From: Comamonadaceae bacterium
Lineage (GTDB): Bacteria; Pseudomonadota; Gammaproteobacteria; Burkholderiales; Burkholderiaceae_C
Reading direction: 5' to 3'
DNA length: 42,842 nucleotides
NCBI GenBank assembly: GCA_008080595.1
Contig: VIKI01000076.1
Location: 22,209 to 65,050 of the forward strand
Part shown: positions 26,224-34,917 of the stretch, in pieces
Numbering within the stretch: the stretch's first letter is position 1
How the letters are laid out: each line of letters begins with the position of its first letter
The notes under the pieces: generated by a model
The model's database searches: none
Told to the model about the DNA's origin: nothing
What the model saw: only the letters and a program-made list of their open reading frames with translations
Position numbers and translations under genes: made by a program

Positions 26224-27381
26224 ATGGATTCCAGTAGCCAAGACCGCAATTTACCTGCCTCCGAGAGGAAGCTGCAGAAAGCTCGTGACGATGGTCAGGT
26301 CGCACGCTCACGTGAGCTGTCCAACTTGGCGATTCTGGGTGGTGGTGCGCTGAGCCTGATGTGGCTTGCGCCACTGATGCTGGAACGTCTCCAAACCCAG
26401 TTGAGTCTTCAGTTGATCTTTGATGCCCATGCGGTTCAAGAACCGTTGAGCATGATCAACCGATTGGCATCCATGGTCACCGTCGGCTTGGTGGCCTGCA
26501 CGGTGTTTGCAGCCATTCTCTCGACCATCGCCATTCTCAGCACATTGGCGGTTGGGGGCTGGGTCGCCAGTCTCAAACCCATCACACCAGACTTTAGTCG
26601 CATCAACCCATTCAGCGGTTTGGGACGTATGTTCACAAAAGACAAAGCCACTGAAGTGCTTAAAGTGGTTTTTATTGCCGGCATGCTGTTGGCTGTTGGT
26701 TTTACCTATCTGTCCAATGGTCTCGACACACTTGCATCTCTGGTCCTGCAACCATCAAGCTCAGCAATATCCTATTTATCGAACTGGTTAACCACCGGCA
26801 TGGGCCTGATGCTGCTGGTTGTTTTATTGGTGGCCATGGTGGACGTACCTCTGCAAACTTTTCTGCACAAATCACGCATGAAGATGTCACACCAGGAAAT
26901 GAAACAAGAACACAAAGAATCCGACGGCAATCCCCAAATGAAAGGCCAGATACGCCAACGCCAACGTGATATTGCCCAAGGCAATAGCATCAAGGCCGTG
27001 CCCAAAGCCGACTTTGTATTGATGAACCCCACACACTATGCGGTAGCCATCCGCTATGACGAAGGCAGCATGGCAGCACCACAGGTGATTTCAAAAGGCG
27101 CAGATTTGTTGGCTTTCAAAATACGTGACCTGGCCACAGAGCATGCCATTCCAGTGTTGCAGTCGCCGATGCTGGCACGCGCCTTGTATGCCAACGCCGA
27201 AATTGATCAGGATATCCCTATCAGTCTGTACACCGCAGTGGCGCAGGTGTTGGCCTATATTTATCGACTCAAAGCGGCCATGCGTGGTGAAGGTGTCATG
27301 CCAGGTGAGCCCCCTGTGCCCTTTGTACCGCCAGAACTGGATCCTCTTTCCAAAGTGGTTGCCACCACTGACACGCCATGA
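26224..27381 (+). CDS. flhB: FlhB, flagellar export gate/substrate-specificity switch
   Basis: FlhB is an inner-membrane part of the flagellar export gate. Its cytoplasmic domain is self-cleaved to allow the switch from hook to filament export. The 385-residue product starts ASERKLQKARDDGQVARSRE (residues 12-31), has four hydrophobic segments (about 36-55, 82-108, 140-165, 190-212) and the autocleavage motif NPTH at residues 268-271. The C-terminal tail beyond the core is Pro-rich (GEPPVPFVPPELDPLSK). The reading frame is intact. The stop overlaps flhA by ATGA. Confidence 0.96.
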   Translation: MDSSSQDRNLPASERKLQKARDDGQVARSRELSNLAILGGGALSLMWLAPLMLERLQTQLSLQLIFDAHAVQEPLSMINRLASMVTVGLVACTVFAAILSTIAILSTLAVGGWVASLKPITPDFSRINPFSGLGRMFTKDKATEVLKVVFIAGMLLAVGFTYLSNGLDTLASLVLQPSSSAISYLSNWLTTGMGLMLLVVLLVAMVDVPLQTFLHKSRMKMSHQEMKQEHKESDGNPQMKGQIRQRQRDIAQGNSIKAVPKADFVLMNPTHYAVAIRYDEGSMAAPQVISKGADLLAFKIRDLATEHAIPVLQSPMLARALYANAEIDQDIPISLYTAVAQVLAYIYRLKAAMRGEGVMPGEPPVPFVPPELDPLSKVVATTDTP

Positions 27382-29292
27382 ACCTGTCACTTCACACCCT
27401 CAAGACCTGGTTTAGCAGCAACTCTGCCTTGATGAAAGGTGCTGCCGCCCCGATGCTGGTGGTGGCCATTCTGTCCATGATGGTGCTCCCCTTGGCACCT
27501 TGGGTACTTGACACATTTTTCACCTTCAACATTGCCGTGGCTTTGATGGTGATGATGGTGGCCGCCTACATGCTTAAGCCACTTGACTTTGCGGCTTTTC
27601 CAGCCGTTTTGCTGCTGACCACCTTGATGCGCTTGTCCTTGAATGTGGCCTCTACCCGCGTGGTTTTGCTTGAGGGCCACACCGGCCCAGGAGCCGCAGG
27701 TGCAGTGATTGAGGCCTTTGGTCATTTCCTGATTGGTGGCAACTTTGCTGTCGGCTTGATCGTTTTTTCCATTTTGGTGGTTATCAACTTTGTCGTGGTC
27801 ACCAAAGGTGCTGAACGTATTGCTGAAGTGTCAGCCCGGTTTGCCCTGGATGCCATGCCTGGCAAGCAGATGGCGGTGGATGCCGACCTGAATGCCGGCC
27901 TGATTGACGAAAAGGAAGCCAAACGCCGCCGCTCCGAAGTTTCTGAAGAAGCTGATTTTTTTGGCTCCATGGATGGTGCTTCCAAGTTTGTGCGCGGCGA
28001 TGCCATCGCCGGTATCTTGATTCTCCTGATCAATATTTTTGGTGGTTTCACAGTCGGCGTGCTGCAGCACGGATTAACAGCGGCTCAAGCGGCTGACTCG
28101 TACATTTTGCTGGCAGTAGGTGATGCCTTGGTCGCACAGATTCCAGGCTTGCTCATTTCTGTCGCGGCGGCCATGGTGGTGTCGCGTGTGGGTAAGGAAA
28201 ATGATTTGAGCGACCAAATCGTCACCCAAATGTTCATTTCCCCCAAGGTGCTTGGCATCACTGCCACCATCATGGGTATTTTGGGAGTCATTCCAGGCAT
28301 GCCGCACACCGTGTTCCTGGGAATTGCCATGATCTTGGGTTACGGTGCATGGGTGCTAGCCCATAAGCCAGAACCGGTTGAACCCAGCACCATCGCCCCA
28401 GCCCCAACCTCGGACGGCGAAGCCAGCTGGGACGATTTGCAACCGGTTGACCAACTGGGCCTGGAGCTTGGCTACCGCCTGATCCCAGCGGTTACCGCAT
28501 TACCCTGCGTGGAGTTATTGTGGGTGAAGGTGAAGCATTCCCTGGCCAACACCTGGCCATCAACCCAGGCGGCATCTCCACCCCGTTGATTGGCACCCCC
28601 ACCACTGACCCCGCATTTGGTCTGCCCGCACACTGGATCGATGCCACACAAAAAGAAGCCGCACAAATGGCCGGATTTACCGTGGTTGATTCCGAGACTG
28701 TCATGGCCACACATTTGTCACACTTGATGCAAGTGCAGGCAGCCAAATTGCTAAGCCGCACAGAAACCCAACAACTGGTAGAACACTGGTCTCCATTGCT
28801 GTCTTTCAAAAAGTATTGCAATTGTTGCTGGAAGAGTCCGTGCATATTCGCGACATTCGCACCATCATTGAATCCATCGCCGAACACGCCACCACAGTCA
28901 CCGACCCGGCTGAGCTGGCCAAACGCGTCCGCATTGCCCTGTCACCGGCCATCGTTCAGCAAATATACGGAGCCATCAATGAACTCAACGTCATTGCCAT
29001 TGACCCACCGCTGGAACGGCTGCTGGTACAAGCCCTGGGCAATGCCTCTGGTCAAGGCCAGGCTCTTGACCCTGGCGTAGCAGACATCCTGACGAAAAAA
29101 GCCGCAGAAATGGCACTCAAACAGGAAGAAATCGGCATTCCAGCATGTTTGCTGGTACCGGATCAGATTCGCAGCTCGGTCGCCCGTTTGGTGCGCCGGG
29201 TTGCCCCACGACTGCAGGTGCTCGCACACAGCGAAATTCCTGAGTCACACTCCATTCGCATTGGCCCGATTCTCAAAGGTGCAGCATCATGA
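27378..29292 (+). pseudogene. flhA: FlhA, flagellar export gate protein, two frameshifts with missing segments
   Basis: FlhA is the nonameric export gate. The N-terminal membrane half is intact: eight hydrophobic spans, and the FHIPEP region around RLSLNVASTRVVLLEGHTGP and DAMPGKQMAVDADLNAGLID. The cytoplasmic half changes frame twice. After DQLGLELGYRLI (28484) the sequence jumps to SGYRITLRGVIVGEGEAFPG (from 28487) in a second frame, lacking about 44 residues. After TETQQLVEH (28786) it jumps to VSIAVFQKVLQLLLEE (from 28789) in a third frame, lacking about 16 residues. The end (CLLVPDQIRSSVARLVRR, RIGPILKGAAS) is normal and overlaps flhF by ATGA. Total span is about 638 codons against about 700 in relatives. 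As written, translation ends at 28589 after 403 codons. Confidence 0.92.
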
Positions 29293-30764
29293 ACATCCAA
29301 CGCTTTATCGCCCCTACCGCTCGCGAAGCACTTGCCAAAGCCCGCATGACATTTGGCGACGGCACACTGATTTTGTCCAACCGCCCAACGGCTTCGGGTA
29401 TTGAAGTGGTGGCCACTGGCGAAGACACCTTGGCCGATTTGGACCGCAATGAATTGAGCCGTCAAGGCAAACGCCAGCCATCGCCTCAGCCGATGAGCGC
29501 CCCCAAGGTTGATCCCAACAGCCAAGTGGTCGATGACACCACCCAACTGGCCATGAGCACCTTGTCGTTTCAAGACTACGTGCGCGAACGTATGCTGCGC
29601 CGCCGCCATGAAGCCCTCAACGGCCAGCCAAGCCTTGAAGAACGCACCCAACAACCCCGAGTCACACCAAGCACCGTTCGCTTTGCTCCCATTCAAATCC
29701 CATCATCCCAAACACCAACACCGCTGCCCACCCAAGCGGCCCAGAGGTCGGCAACACCACCCGCCACACGACCAGCACAGCGACCAGCGGCCAGCCCAAC
29801 TGCTGCTGCGGCAGCATCCATGCCACAAGGCATTGTGGACGAGCTCCAGGCCATGAAAACACTGATTGAAGATCGTTTCAACACTTTGACCTGGCTGGGT
29901 CAAACCCGGCAAAGCCCGATCCATTCCAACCTGATGCTCAAACTGATCCGCTCAGGCTACTCGCCGACCTTGTCCAGAACCATTCTGGAACGCCTGCAAG
30001 AAGACATTGCGGCACCAGAGGCGATGCGCTGGATCATCGACGTTTTGACCCGCAACCTGCGCACCGATGCCGACACCCGCCCGATTCATGAAGAAGGTGG
30101 TACTTACGCTCTGGTCGGGGCAACCGGTGTGGGCAAGACCACTACCGCAGCCAAACTGGCCGGTTTATGTGCTCGCACCCATGGGGCCAACAGCGTTGGG
30201 CTGATCACTCTGGACACCTACCGCGTCGGGGCCCATGAACAATTACGCGCTTATGGACGCATGCTGGGTGTGGTAGCCCACTTGGCGCATGATCGCGCCG
30301 CACTACAAGACTTGCTGGGTTTGCTTTCGAACAAAAAGATGGTATTGATTGACACCACAGGCATTGCCCCGAATGATCCACGCAAACGTGACATGCTCGA
30401 TGTTCTTGAGCTGCCTGGTGTCAACCGCCTGCTGGTACTCAATGCGGGCGGCCATGGCGACACACTCGATGATGTCGTGACCTCTTTCAAAACAGGTGGG
30501 ATTCAACAAGCCATTCTGTCGAAAATTGACGAAGCCGCAAAGATTGGCCCTGCACTGGATGCCGTGATTCGCCACCAACTGCTGTTGCGCGGCGTGACCA
30601 TGGGCCAAAAAGTGCCAGAAGACTGGGAACGTGCCGATGCCGCAAAACTGATCGCCATGTCGATGCGTGCGCCCACCAAATCGGCCTTCGACCCCAAGAG
30701 CACTGATCTTGGCTTCTTCTTTGCCGATAGCGCACCCATCCACACGAGGCCGCTCCATGCTTGA
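29289..30764 (+). CDS. flhF: FlhF, SRP-type GTPase for flagellar placement
   Basis: FlhF is a membrane-associated SRP-family GTPase that sets flagellar position and number. The 491-residue product has a basic N-terminal B domain (MNIQRFIAPTAREALAKARM), a Pro/Ala/Gln-rich linker (about residues 65-175), an N domain, and a G domain. The G domain carries the P-loop VGATGVGKTTTAAKLAG near residue 277, DTYRVGAHEQLRAYGRMLG near 307, LIDTTGIAPNDPRK near 352 and the closing AKIGPALDAVIRHQLLL. The gene is complete. Its start overlaps flhA by ATGA and its end overlaps the MinD-like gene by 8 bp. Confidence 0.96.
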   Translation: MNIQRFIAPTAREALAKARMTFGDGTLILSNRPTASGIEVVATGEDTLADLDRNELSRQGKRQPSPQPMSAPKVDPNSQVVDDTTQLAMSTLSFQDYVRERMLRRRHEALNGQPSLEERTQQPRVTPSTVRFAPIQIPSSQTPTPLPTQAAQRSATPPATRPAQRPAASPTAAAAASMPQGIVDELQAMKTLIEDRFNTLTWLGQTRQSPIHSNLMLKLIRSGYSPTLSRTILERLQEDIAAPEAMRWIIDVLTRNLRTDADTRPIHEEGGTYALVGATGVGKTTTAAKLAGLCARTHGANSVGLITLDTYRVGAHEQLRAYGRMLGVVAHLAHDRAALQDLLGLLSNKKMVLIDTTGIAPNDPRKRDMLDVLELPGVNRLLVLNAGGHGDTLDDVVTSFKTGGIQQAILSKIDEAAKIGPALDAVIRHQLLLRGVTMGQKVPEDWERADAAKLIAMSMRAPTKSAFDPKSTDLGFFFADSAPIHTRPLHA

Positions 30765-31494
30765 ACCCTGCATCAACCAGGCTGCTGGTTTGCAAGCTCT
30801 GGCACCACAACTTATGCCCAAATTGGTTGCGGTGGTCAGCCATGGCCAGCAGCAAGGTGAACTTCCCATGCTTTGGAGTTTGTGCACCAGCTGGGTTGAC
30901 ATGGGTCAGTCGGTGATCGTACTTGATGGTCATAAAGCTGAGACCGATCACAACCCCGGCTTGTGGCATCTGTTAAGTGACACCATGAGCCACTTCAGCG
31001 CCGATCAAGAAGCCGCTTCCTGGACCATCATGCCTGCCGCCTTGGGGTTTGAACAACTCGCAACATCAGGCTTTAACTCAAAAACGGTCGGCCATTTGTT
31101 TCAAAACTATGGCATCGTTCTACTTTATGCCGATGCCACTAAACTGACGTGCCTGCTCAAAGACAGTACGCTAACACCCTTGTTGGTGGTTGCGCCACTC
31201 AAATCGTCGTCACTTTCAGCCTACCAAGCCCTGAAAGAGCTTCTGCTGGATGCCCATTTGCACCCAACAGTTGCTAACATTGCACTGCCTCCCAAAACAA
31301 CAACTGCAATGTCCAGCCCTGTCCAAAACCTGCAAAACTGTGCCATGGCATTTTTGGGCTTGAAAATCAAACCTATCACAGTCTCTGCCATGGCCCATGC
31401 GGATGGTTCACAGGGTGAAATCAACCGCTTGGCACTACAGTTGCTGGAAAGTGCAGTGATTCTGGAACGTCAGCCCATCAAGAGGACACATTGA
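30757..31494 (+). CDS. FlhG/MinD-position protein without a recognisable P-loop
   Basis: 245-residue protein in the place where FlhG (FleN, a MinD-type ATPase) normally sits between flhF and fliA. The beginning LVAVVSHGQQQGELPMLWSL (from about residue 24) and VDMGQSVIVLDGHKAE (about 51) follow the MinD pattern of a beta strand, a loop at the Walker A site, then a strand and Asp. The GKGGxGKT loop itself is absent. The rest shows alternating hydrophobic strands (TPLLVVAPLKSSSLSAYQAL) as in Rossmann-like ATPases. It may be a degenerate, non-ATP-hydrolysing FlhG that still binds FlhF; this is inference. The start at 30757 has GAGG upstream and overlaps flhF by 8 bp. Confidence 0.7.
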   Translation: MLEPCINQAAGLQALAPQLMPKLVAVVSHGQQQGELPMLWSLCTSWVDMGQSVIVLDGHKAETDHNPGLWHLLSDTMSHFSADQEAASWTIMPAALGFEQLATSGFNSKTVGHLFQNYGIVLLYADATKLTCLLKDSTLTPLLVVAPLKSSSLSAYQALKELLLDAHLHPTVANIALPPKTTTAMSSPVQNLQNCAMAFLGLKIKPITVSAMAHADGSQGEINRLALQLLESAVILERQPIKRTH

Positions 31495-32210
31495 TGTATA
31501 CCGCCAAGGGACAGCTTGATCGCAATGCCCTGATCCGCCAATACCAACCTTTGGTACGCAAGCTAGCCCATCACATGATGGCCAAGCTACCGGCCAATGT
31601 GCAGGTAGACGATTTGATTCAGGTCGGTTTGATTGGCTTGTCAGATGCGCTTTCCCGGTTTGAGGCCACACAAGGTGTCCAGTTCGAGACTTTCGCCACC
31701 CAACGCATCCGTGGAGCCATGCTCGATGAGCTGCGTGAAAACGACTGGGCCTCACGCGGCACCCGTAAAAGCCAAAAAGACATTGAAGAAGCGATGCGTC
31801 GACTGGAACACCGTTTGGGCCGCAGCCCGCTTGAAAGTGAAATTGCTGCAGATCTGGACATGACACTGGCGGACTACCAAAGCCTGTTGAGCAAAGTTCG
31901 AGGTACCCAACTGGTTTACCTTGAAGACATGACCCATAACCCGGATGAAGAAGACGGTTTCCTGGATCGTCATATGGGTGATACCCAAGCTGATCCCATC
32001 AACATGCTCAGTGACCAGCGCATGCGCATGGCATTGGTTGCCGCCATCAAAAATCTGCCAGAACGCGAACAACACATCATGAGCATGTATTACGAAGAAG
32101 ACATGAATTTGAAGGAAATTGCTGCCGTACTGGACGTGACCGAATCAAGAGTGTGCCAACTACACAGCCAGTCAATTGCCCGTTTGCGGGCGAAAATGCG
32201 GGGACACTGA
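31494..32210 (+). CDS. fliA: FliA, RNA polymerase sigma-28 factor
   Basis: FliA directs transcription of late flagellar and chemotaxis genes and is held by FlgM until the hook is finished. The 238-residue product shows sigma region 2 (RKLAHHMMAKLPANVQVDDL, LIQVGLIGLSDALSRFE, FETFATQRIRGAMLDELREN), region 3 (LEHRLGRSPLESEIAADLDM) and region 4 with its helix-turn-helix (LPEREQHIMSMYYEEDMNLK, EIAAVLDVTESRVCQLHSQS). ATG at 31494 overlaps the previous stop by one base, with GAGG upstream; a TTG one codon earlier is less likely. Three good target promoters are present in this window. Confidence 0.97.
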   Translation: MYTAKGQLDRNALIRQYQPLVRKLAHHMMAKLPANVQVDDLIQVGLIGLSDALSRFEATQGVQFETFATQRIRGAMLDELRENDWASRGTRKSQKDIEEAMRRLEHRLGRSPLESEIAADLDMTLADYQSLLSKVRGTQLVYLEDMTHNPDEEDGFLDRHMGDTQADPINMLSDQRMRMALVAAIKNLPEREQHIMSMYYEEDMNLKEIAAVLDVTESRVCQLHSQSIARLRAKMRGH

Positions 32211-32262
32211 AACCCGGATATAAAAAAAGCCCGTCATCACGGGCTTTTTTTATATCCGGGTT
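32211..32262. terminator. Bidirectional terminator between fliA and flgN
   Basis: A perfect 24-bp inverted repeat with a 4-base loop (CATC): arms begin AACCCGGATATAAAAAAAGC and end CCCGT. It contains GCCCGT/ACGGGC stems flanked by A7 and T7 runs, so it can stop transcripts from both sides. It begins directly after the fliA stop, and its last base is the final base of the flgN stop codon. Confidence 0.93.
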
Positions 32263-32660
32263 TAGGCCGACAGCGACCTGAATTCGCCACTTTGACGGCC
32301 AGCACTGCCATACGGCTGGCGGGGGTAAGCGCCGGTTTTGGGTGCATAGGTATTTTCCTGGCACGATGGCATCAACGTGGCCAGCGCACGATCAACCACC
32401 ACACTGTTGCGCAATATCCCTTGACGCAAGGCATCAAGCTGCGCAGCAATTCTTTTAACCCGCCATTGAGCTGAAGGGTTGGTCTTGAGGCTGGCCGCAA
32501 CCGGTTGAATCACCTTGGCAAAAAGCACCACCATGGACTGCAATTCAGCCGAAGTCGCCACCAACTCACTGGGCTCATGGCGTAAAAATGCCGAAGACAA
32601 CAAAGCCAGTTGAGACTCAAAACGACTCAACTGGCTGTCCAGTGCTGTTTGGATATTCAT
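32262..32660 (-). CDS. flgN: FlgN-like chaperone for hook-associated proteins
   Basis: FlgN is the cytoplasmic chaperone of FlgK and FlgL. The 132-residue product is helical (LDSQLSRFESQLALLSSAFL, residues 7-26; ELQSMVVLFAKVIQPVAASL, about 39-58) with a less ordered tail rich in Pro, Gly and Arg. Sequence identity is hard to judge by eye. The gene follows flgM after 31 bp, exactly where flgN is found in relatives, and size fits. AAGGAAAA precedes the ATG. The stop codon lies inside the terminator arm. Confidence 0.8.
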   Translation of the reverse strand: MNIQTALDSQLSRFESQLALLSSAFLRHEPSELVATSAELQSMVVLFAKVIQPVAASLKTNPSAQWRVKRIAAQLDALRQGILRNSVVVDRALATLMPSCQENTYAPKTGAYPRQPYGSAGRQSGEFRSLSA

Positions 32661-32691
32661 GGTTTTTCCTTCAAAACCAGGAACAGTCGGC

Positions 32692-33018
32692 TTATCCGCG
32701 ATGGCGAGTCAGCATCTCCTGGGCGTTGGACAATAATTTGTCGGCAATGGCTTCTGGATTCACCACATAAGTCCCTTCGGCAATGGCTGCGCGCACCGCG
32801 TTGACCTTGCCCATATCGACATCGGGTGCTTCGCCACGATTGGCTGCATCCAGAGAACGTGCCAAACTCGAAACGGTCACGGCCACCCCGGCAGACTGCG
32901 TGCTTTTGGATGCTGTGGTTTTTGCAAGCGTGCTCGCTGCTGGGCCGTTTTTGGCGGCCACCGCAGCGGCATTGCTGCTCAAGGCAACAGATTTGTCTAA
33001 AGGCGGGTTGATCTTCAT
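32692..33018 (-). CDS. flgM: FlgM, anti-sigma-28 factor
   Basis: FlgM binds FliA and blocks late gene expression until exported through the finished hook-basal body. The 108-residue product has a long disordered Ala/Ser/Thr-rich N-terminal half, as expected for an exported intrinsically unfolded protein. Its conserved C-terminal sigma-binding helices are VDMGKVNAVRAAIAEGTYVV (about residues 67-86) and NPEAIADKLLSNAQEML (about 87-103). The start at 33018 (MKINPPLDKS) has GGAGAA upstream. A strong sigma-28 promoter lies 43 bp before it, giving the classical FliA-FlgM feedback. Confidence 0.94.
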   Translation of the reverse strand: MKINPPLDKSVALSSNAAAVAAKNGPAASTLAKTTASKSTQSAGVAVTVSSLARSLDAANRGEAPDVDMGKVNAVRAAIAEGTYVVNPEAIADKLLSNAQEMLTRHRG

Positions 33019-33060
33019 GGTGTTCTCCAAAACTACGATAGTTGTAGCCTCGTAGGATCA

Positions 33061-33087
33061 CTTTCGGCAAAAACTGGCCAAACTTTA
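33061..33087 (-). promoter_or_regulatory. Sigma-28 (FliA) promoter of flgM-flgN
   Basis: On the minus strand TAAAGTTT is followed after exactly 11 bases by GCCGAAAG; the -35 is identical to the enterobacterial consensus. It lies 43 bp upstream of flgM, in the gap after flgA, so flgMN can be expressed separately from flgA. Confidence 0.88.
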
Positions 33088-33114
33088 ACCCTATTTTGAA
33101 AACACCTGAATATT

Positions 33115-33873
33115 TCACAACTCAATCCTCACAGTACGGCTGTCCAAAACCTGCCCGGTCATGACACGACCATTGTCCATGCGCACTTTCGCACTCTGTC
33201 CCATGACACCTGCCGATACAGCCTGCCCACTGGCAGCAATTTCAAAACCAACCCCACGCGCCAGTACCCGCACCTGAGTACCTGCCTGAAAAACCTGGGC
33301 GGCTTTCACCATATCCTGACGCAAGGCTTGCCCGGTCGTTAGCAAACGGGTTGCCGTTTGTCCGATCCAGTCTGATGCATTCGCCACAATCGGACTGTTG
33401 AGTTCTGCCCAGTCCACCTCAACCGACATGGCATCCCCTTCTGACAACACCGCACCCTGCGGCACATGTCCCTTGACCACCCAAGCCGGCCCAAAGGCCT
33501 TGACCGTGACCGGCAAAAACACATTCCACTTGCTCACTCCTTGAACACATCGCAAACCAACACGGGTTTTGCCCCACAAACGGGTATTGGGGGGCAGATA
33601 AGGCTGAACCTGATCACAAGGAGCCAAACGCAAACGACGATCCAGCTCCCCCAATGTGACCTCCATACGCAAGGGCAAACTGGCCGCATGACTGACCAAA
33701 CTGTTGTCAAGCCATTGTTGTGCATGGTTGTACAGATTTTGGGCATCCGCCAACTCGGCAACAGGTTGTGCGTGCCCCGTACCCATGGCTGCAAAAACCC
33801 CCATCCATAGAAATGAATTTAATCCGACCCGCGTGTGCAATCTGCGAACAAAAGCAATTAAAGGGTTCAACAT
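33115..33873 (-). CDS. flgA: FlgA, P-ring assembly chaperone
   Basis: FlgA is the periplasmic chaperone that helps FlgI form the P ring. The 252-residue product starts with a signal peptide (MLNPLIAFVRRLHTRVGLNS, then FLWMGVFAAMGTGHAQ, with cleavage probably after HAQ). It ends with the conserved SAF/FlgA_C domain (ALRQDMVKAAQVFQAGTQVR; VLARGVGFEIAASGQAVSAG; GQVLDSRTVRIEL). The start at 33873 is chosen because GGAGAA lies 8 bp upstream; two further ATGs upstream would lengthen the n-region. It is divergent from flgB, with 183 bp between starts. The gene is intact, but its client FlgI looks damaged. Confidence 0.94.
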   Translation of the reverse strand: MLNPLIAFVRRLHTRVGLNSFLWMGVFAAMGTGHAQPVAELADAQNLYNHAQQWLDNSLVSHAASLPLRMEVTLGELDRRLRLAPCDQVQPYLPPNTRLWGKTRVGLRCVQGVSKWNVFLPVTVKAFGPAWVVKGHVPQGAVLSEGDAMSVEVDWAELNSPIVANASDWIGQTATRLLTTGQALRQDMVKAAQVFQAGTQVRVLARGVGFEIAASGQAVSAGVMGQSAKVRMDNGRVMTGQVLDSRTVRIEL

Positions 33874-34056
33874 GGCAGAGTTCTCCATAACGGAGCCCAC
33901 TGTAGGTCAATCCAGATTTGACAAAAAAATGAAGTAAGCCCGATTTAGCCTGTTTTTTACGGTTTAGAAAAATTCAAGCGTTTTCATAATCGTTCACCAG
34001 ACAAGTCCTCGTTTGCACTTACGGCGCGGACAAACTCAAGAAAGTCGAGGTGTTGG

Positions 34057-34470
34057 ATGTTTGCTCAAATGACCAGTGGTTTGGATATTCATGCCAAAGC
34101 CTTGGTGCTGCGTGCTGAACGCCAACGCATCCTGGCCAGTAACATGGCCAATGCAGATACACCCGGAATGACAGGTGACTACGGACGCAGTTTGCCCAAA
34201 TTAGGGCTTAACACAAGCACCCAAGGCGGCGCACCGACAACAGCATCCAACCCAAACCACATTGCACTTGGCAACATCAGCCAAGGCCAGCTCAACGGTA
34301 ACCCAACTTTGGCCTACGCCATGCAAAGCCAGCCCAGTGTGGACGGCAACAGTGTGGACATGGATCGCGAGCGTGCCAGTTTCGTCGACAACTCGGTCCG
34401 GTATGAATCTACCTTGCGCTTCATCAACGGCCAGTCAAAAACCATTTTGAGTGCCATCCAAGGGCAATAA
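34057..34470 (+). CDS. flgB: FlgB, proximal rod protein (probable small in-frame loss)
   Basis: FlgB is a proximal rod subunit exported to the periplasm. The N-terminal rod signature is clear (LDIHAKALVLRAERQRILAS, NMANADTPG at about residues 29-37). The C-terminal part is also normal (QSQPSVDGNSVDMDRERASF, then the final helix). The conserved GYxARDxDF block expected right after NADTPG is missing; instead MTGDYGRSLPKLGLNTST follows. The protein (137 residues) stays in frame, but by alignment from memory about 15 residues seem lost. This would be an in-frame relative of the frameshifting losses seen in other genes. ATG at 34057 begins the flgBCDEFGHIJK series. Confidence 0.9.
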   Translation: MFAQMTSGLDIHAKALVLRAERQRILASNMANADTPGMTGDYGRSLPKLGLNTSTQGGAPTTASNPNHIALGNISQGQLNGNPTLAYAMQSQPSVDGNSVDMDRERASFVDNSVRYESTLRFINGQSKTILSAIQGQ

Positions 34471-34494
34471 GCCACGGCATTCTGGAGAACTGAT

Positions 34495-34899
34495 ATGTCC
34501 ATGTTTTCAATTTTCAATGTCTCGGGCAGCGCAGTCAGCGCTCAATCGCAACGCCTCAACGTGGTCGCCAGTAATTTGGCCAACGTGGATGCAGTAGCTG
34601 GCCCGGACGGCAATGCCTACAAAAGCCGAAATGTCATTTTCCAAACCGTGCCCATGGGCAACGATGCCACGGCCGGTGTCAAGGTCAATGGTATTACCGA
34701 GAGCAATGTACCGTTCAAGCGTATTCACGACCCGAATCACCCCTCCGCAGACGCTGAAGGCTATGTGAACTATTCCAACGTCAATCCAGTCGAAGAAATG
34801 GTCAACATGATTTCAGCTTCGCGCTCTTACCAAAACAATGTGGAAGTCATGAACACTGCCAAAACCCTGCTGCTCAAAACGCTGCAGATGGGTCAATAA
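34495..34899 (+). CDS. flgC: FlgC, proximal rod protein
   Basis: FlgC is the second proximal rod subunit. The 134-residue product begins MSMFSIFNVSGSAVSAQSQR and continues LNVVASNLANVDAVAGPDGN. Its end is a typical FlgC signature (ADAEGYVNYSNVNPVEEMVN, MISASRSYQNNVEVMNTAKT). It lies 24 bp after flgB. Length and motifs are normal. Confidence 0.96.
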   Translation: MSMFSIFNVSGSAVSAQSQRLNVVASNLANVDAVAGPDGNAYKSRNVIFQTVPMGNDATAGVKVNGITESNVPFKRIHDPNHPSADAEGYVNYSNVNPVEEMVNMISASRSYQNNVEVMNTAKTLLLKTLQMGQ

Positions 34900-34917
34900 A
34901 CTTCTGAGGTCAACAAA

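Noticed and set aside
28520..29080. Separate small gene in the middle of flhA
   Set aside because: The translation is plainly the cytoplasmic part of FlhA; it is a frame fragment, not a gene.
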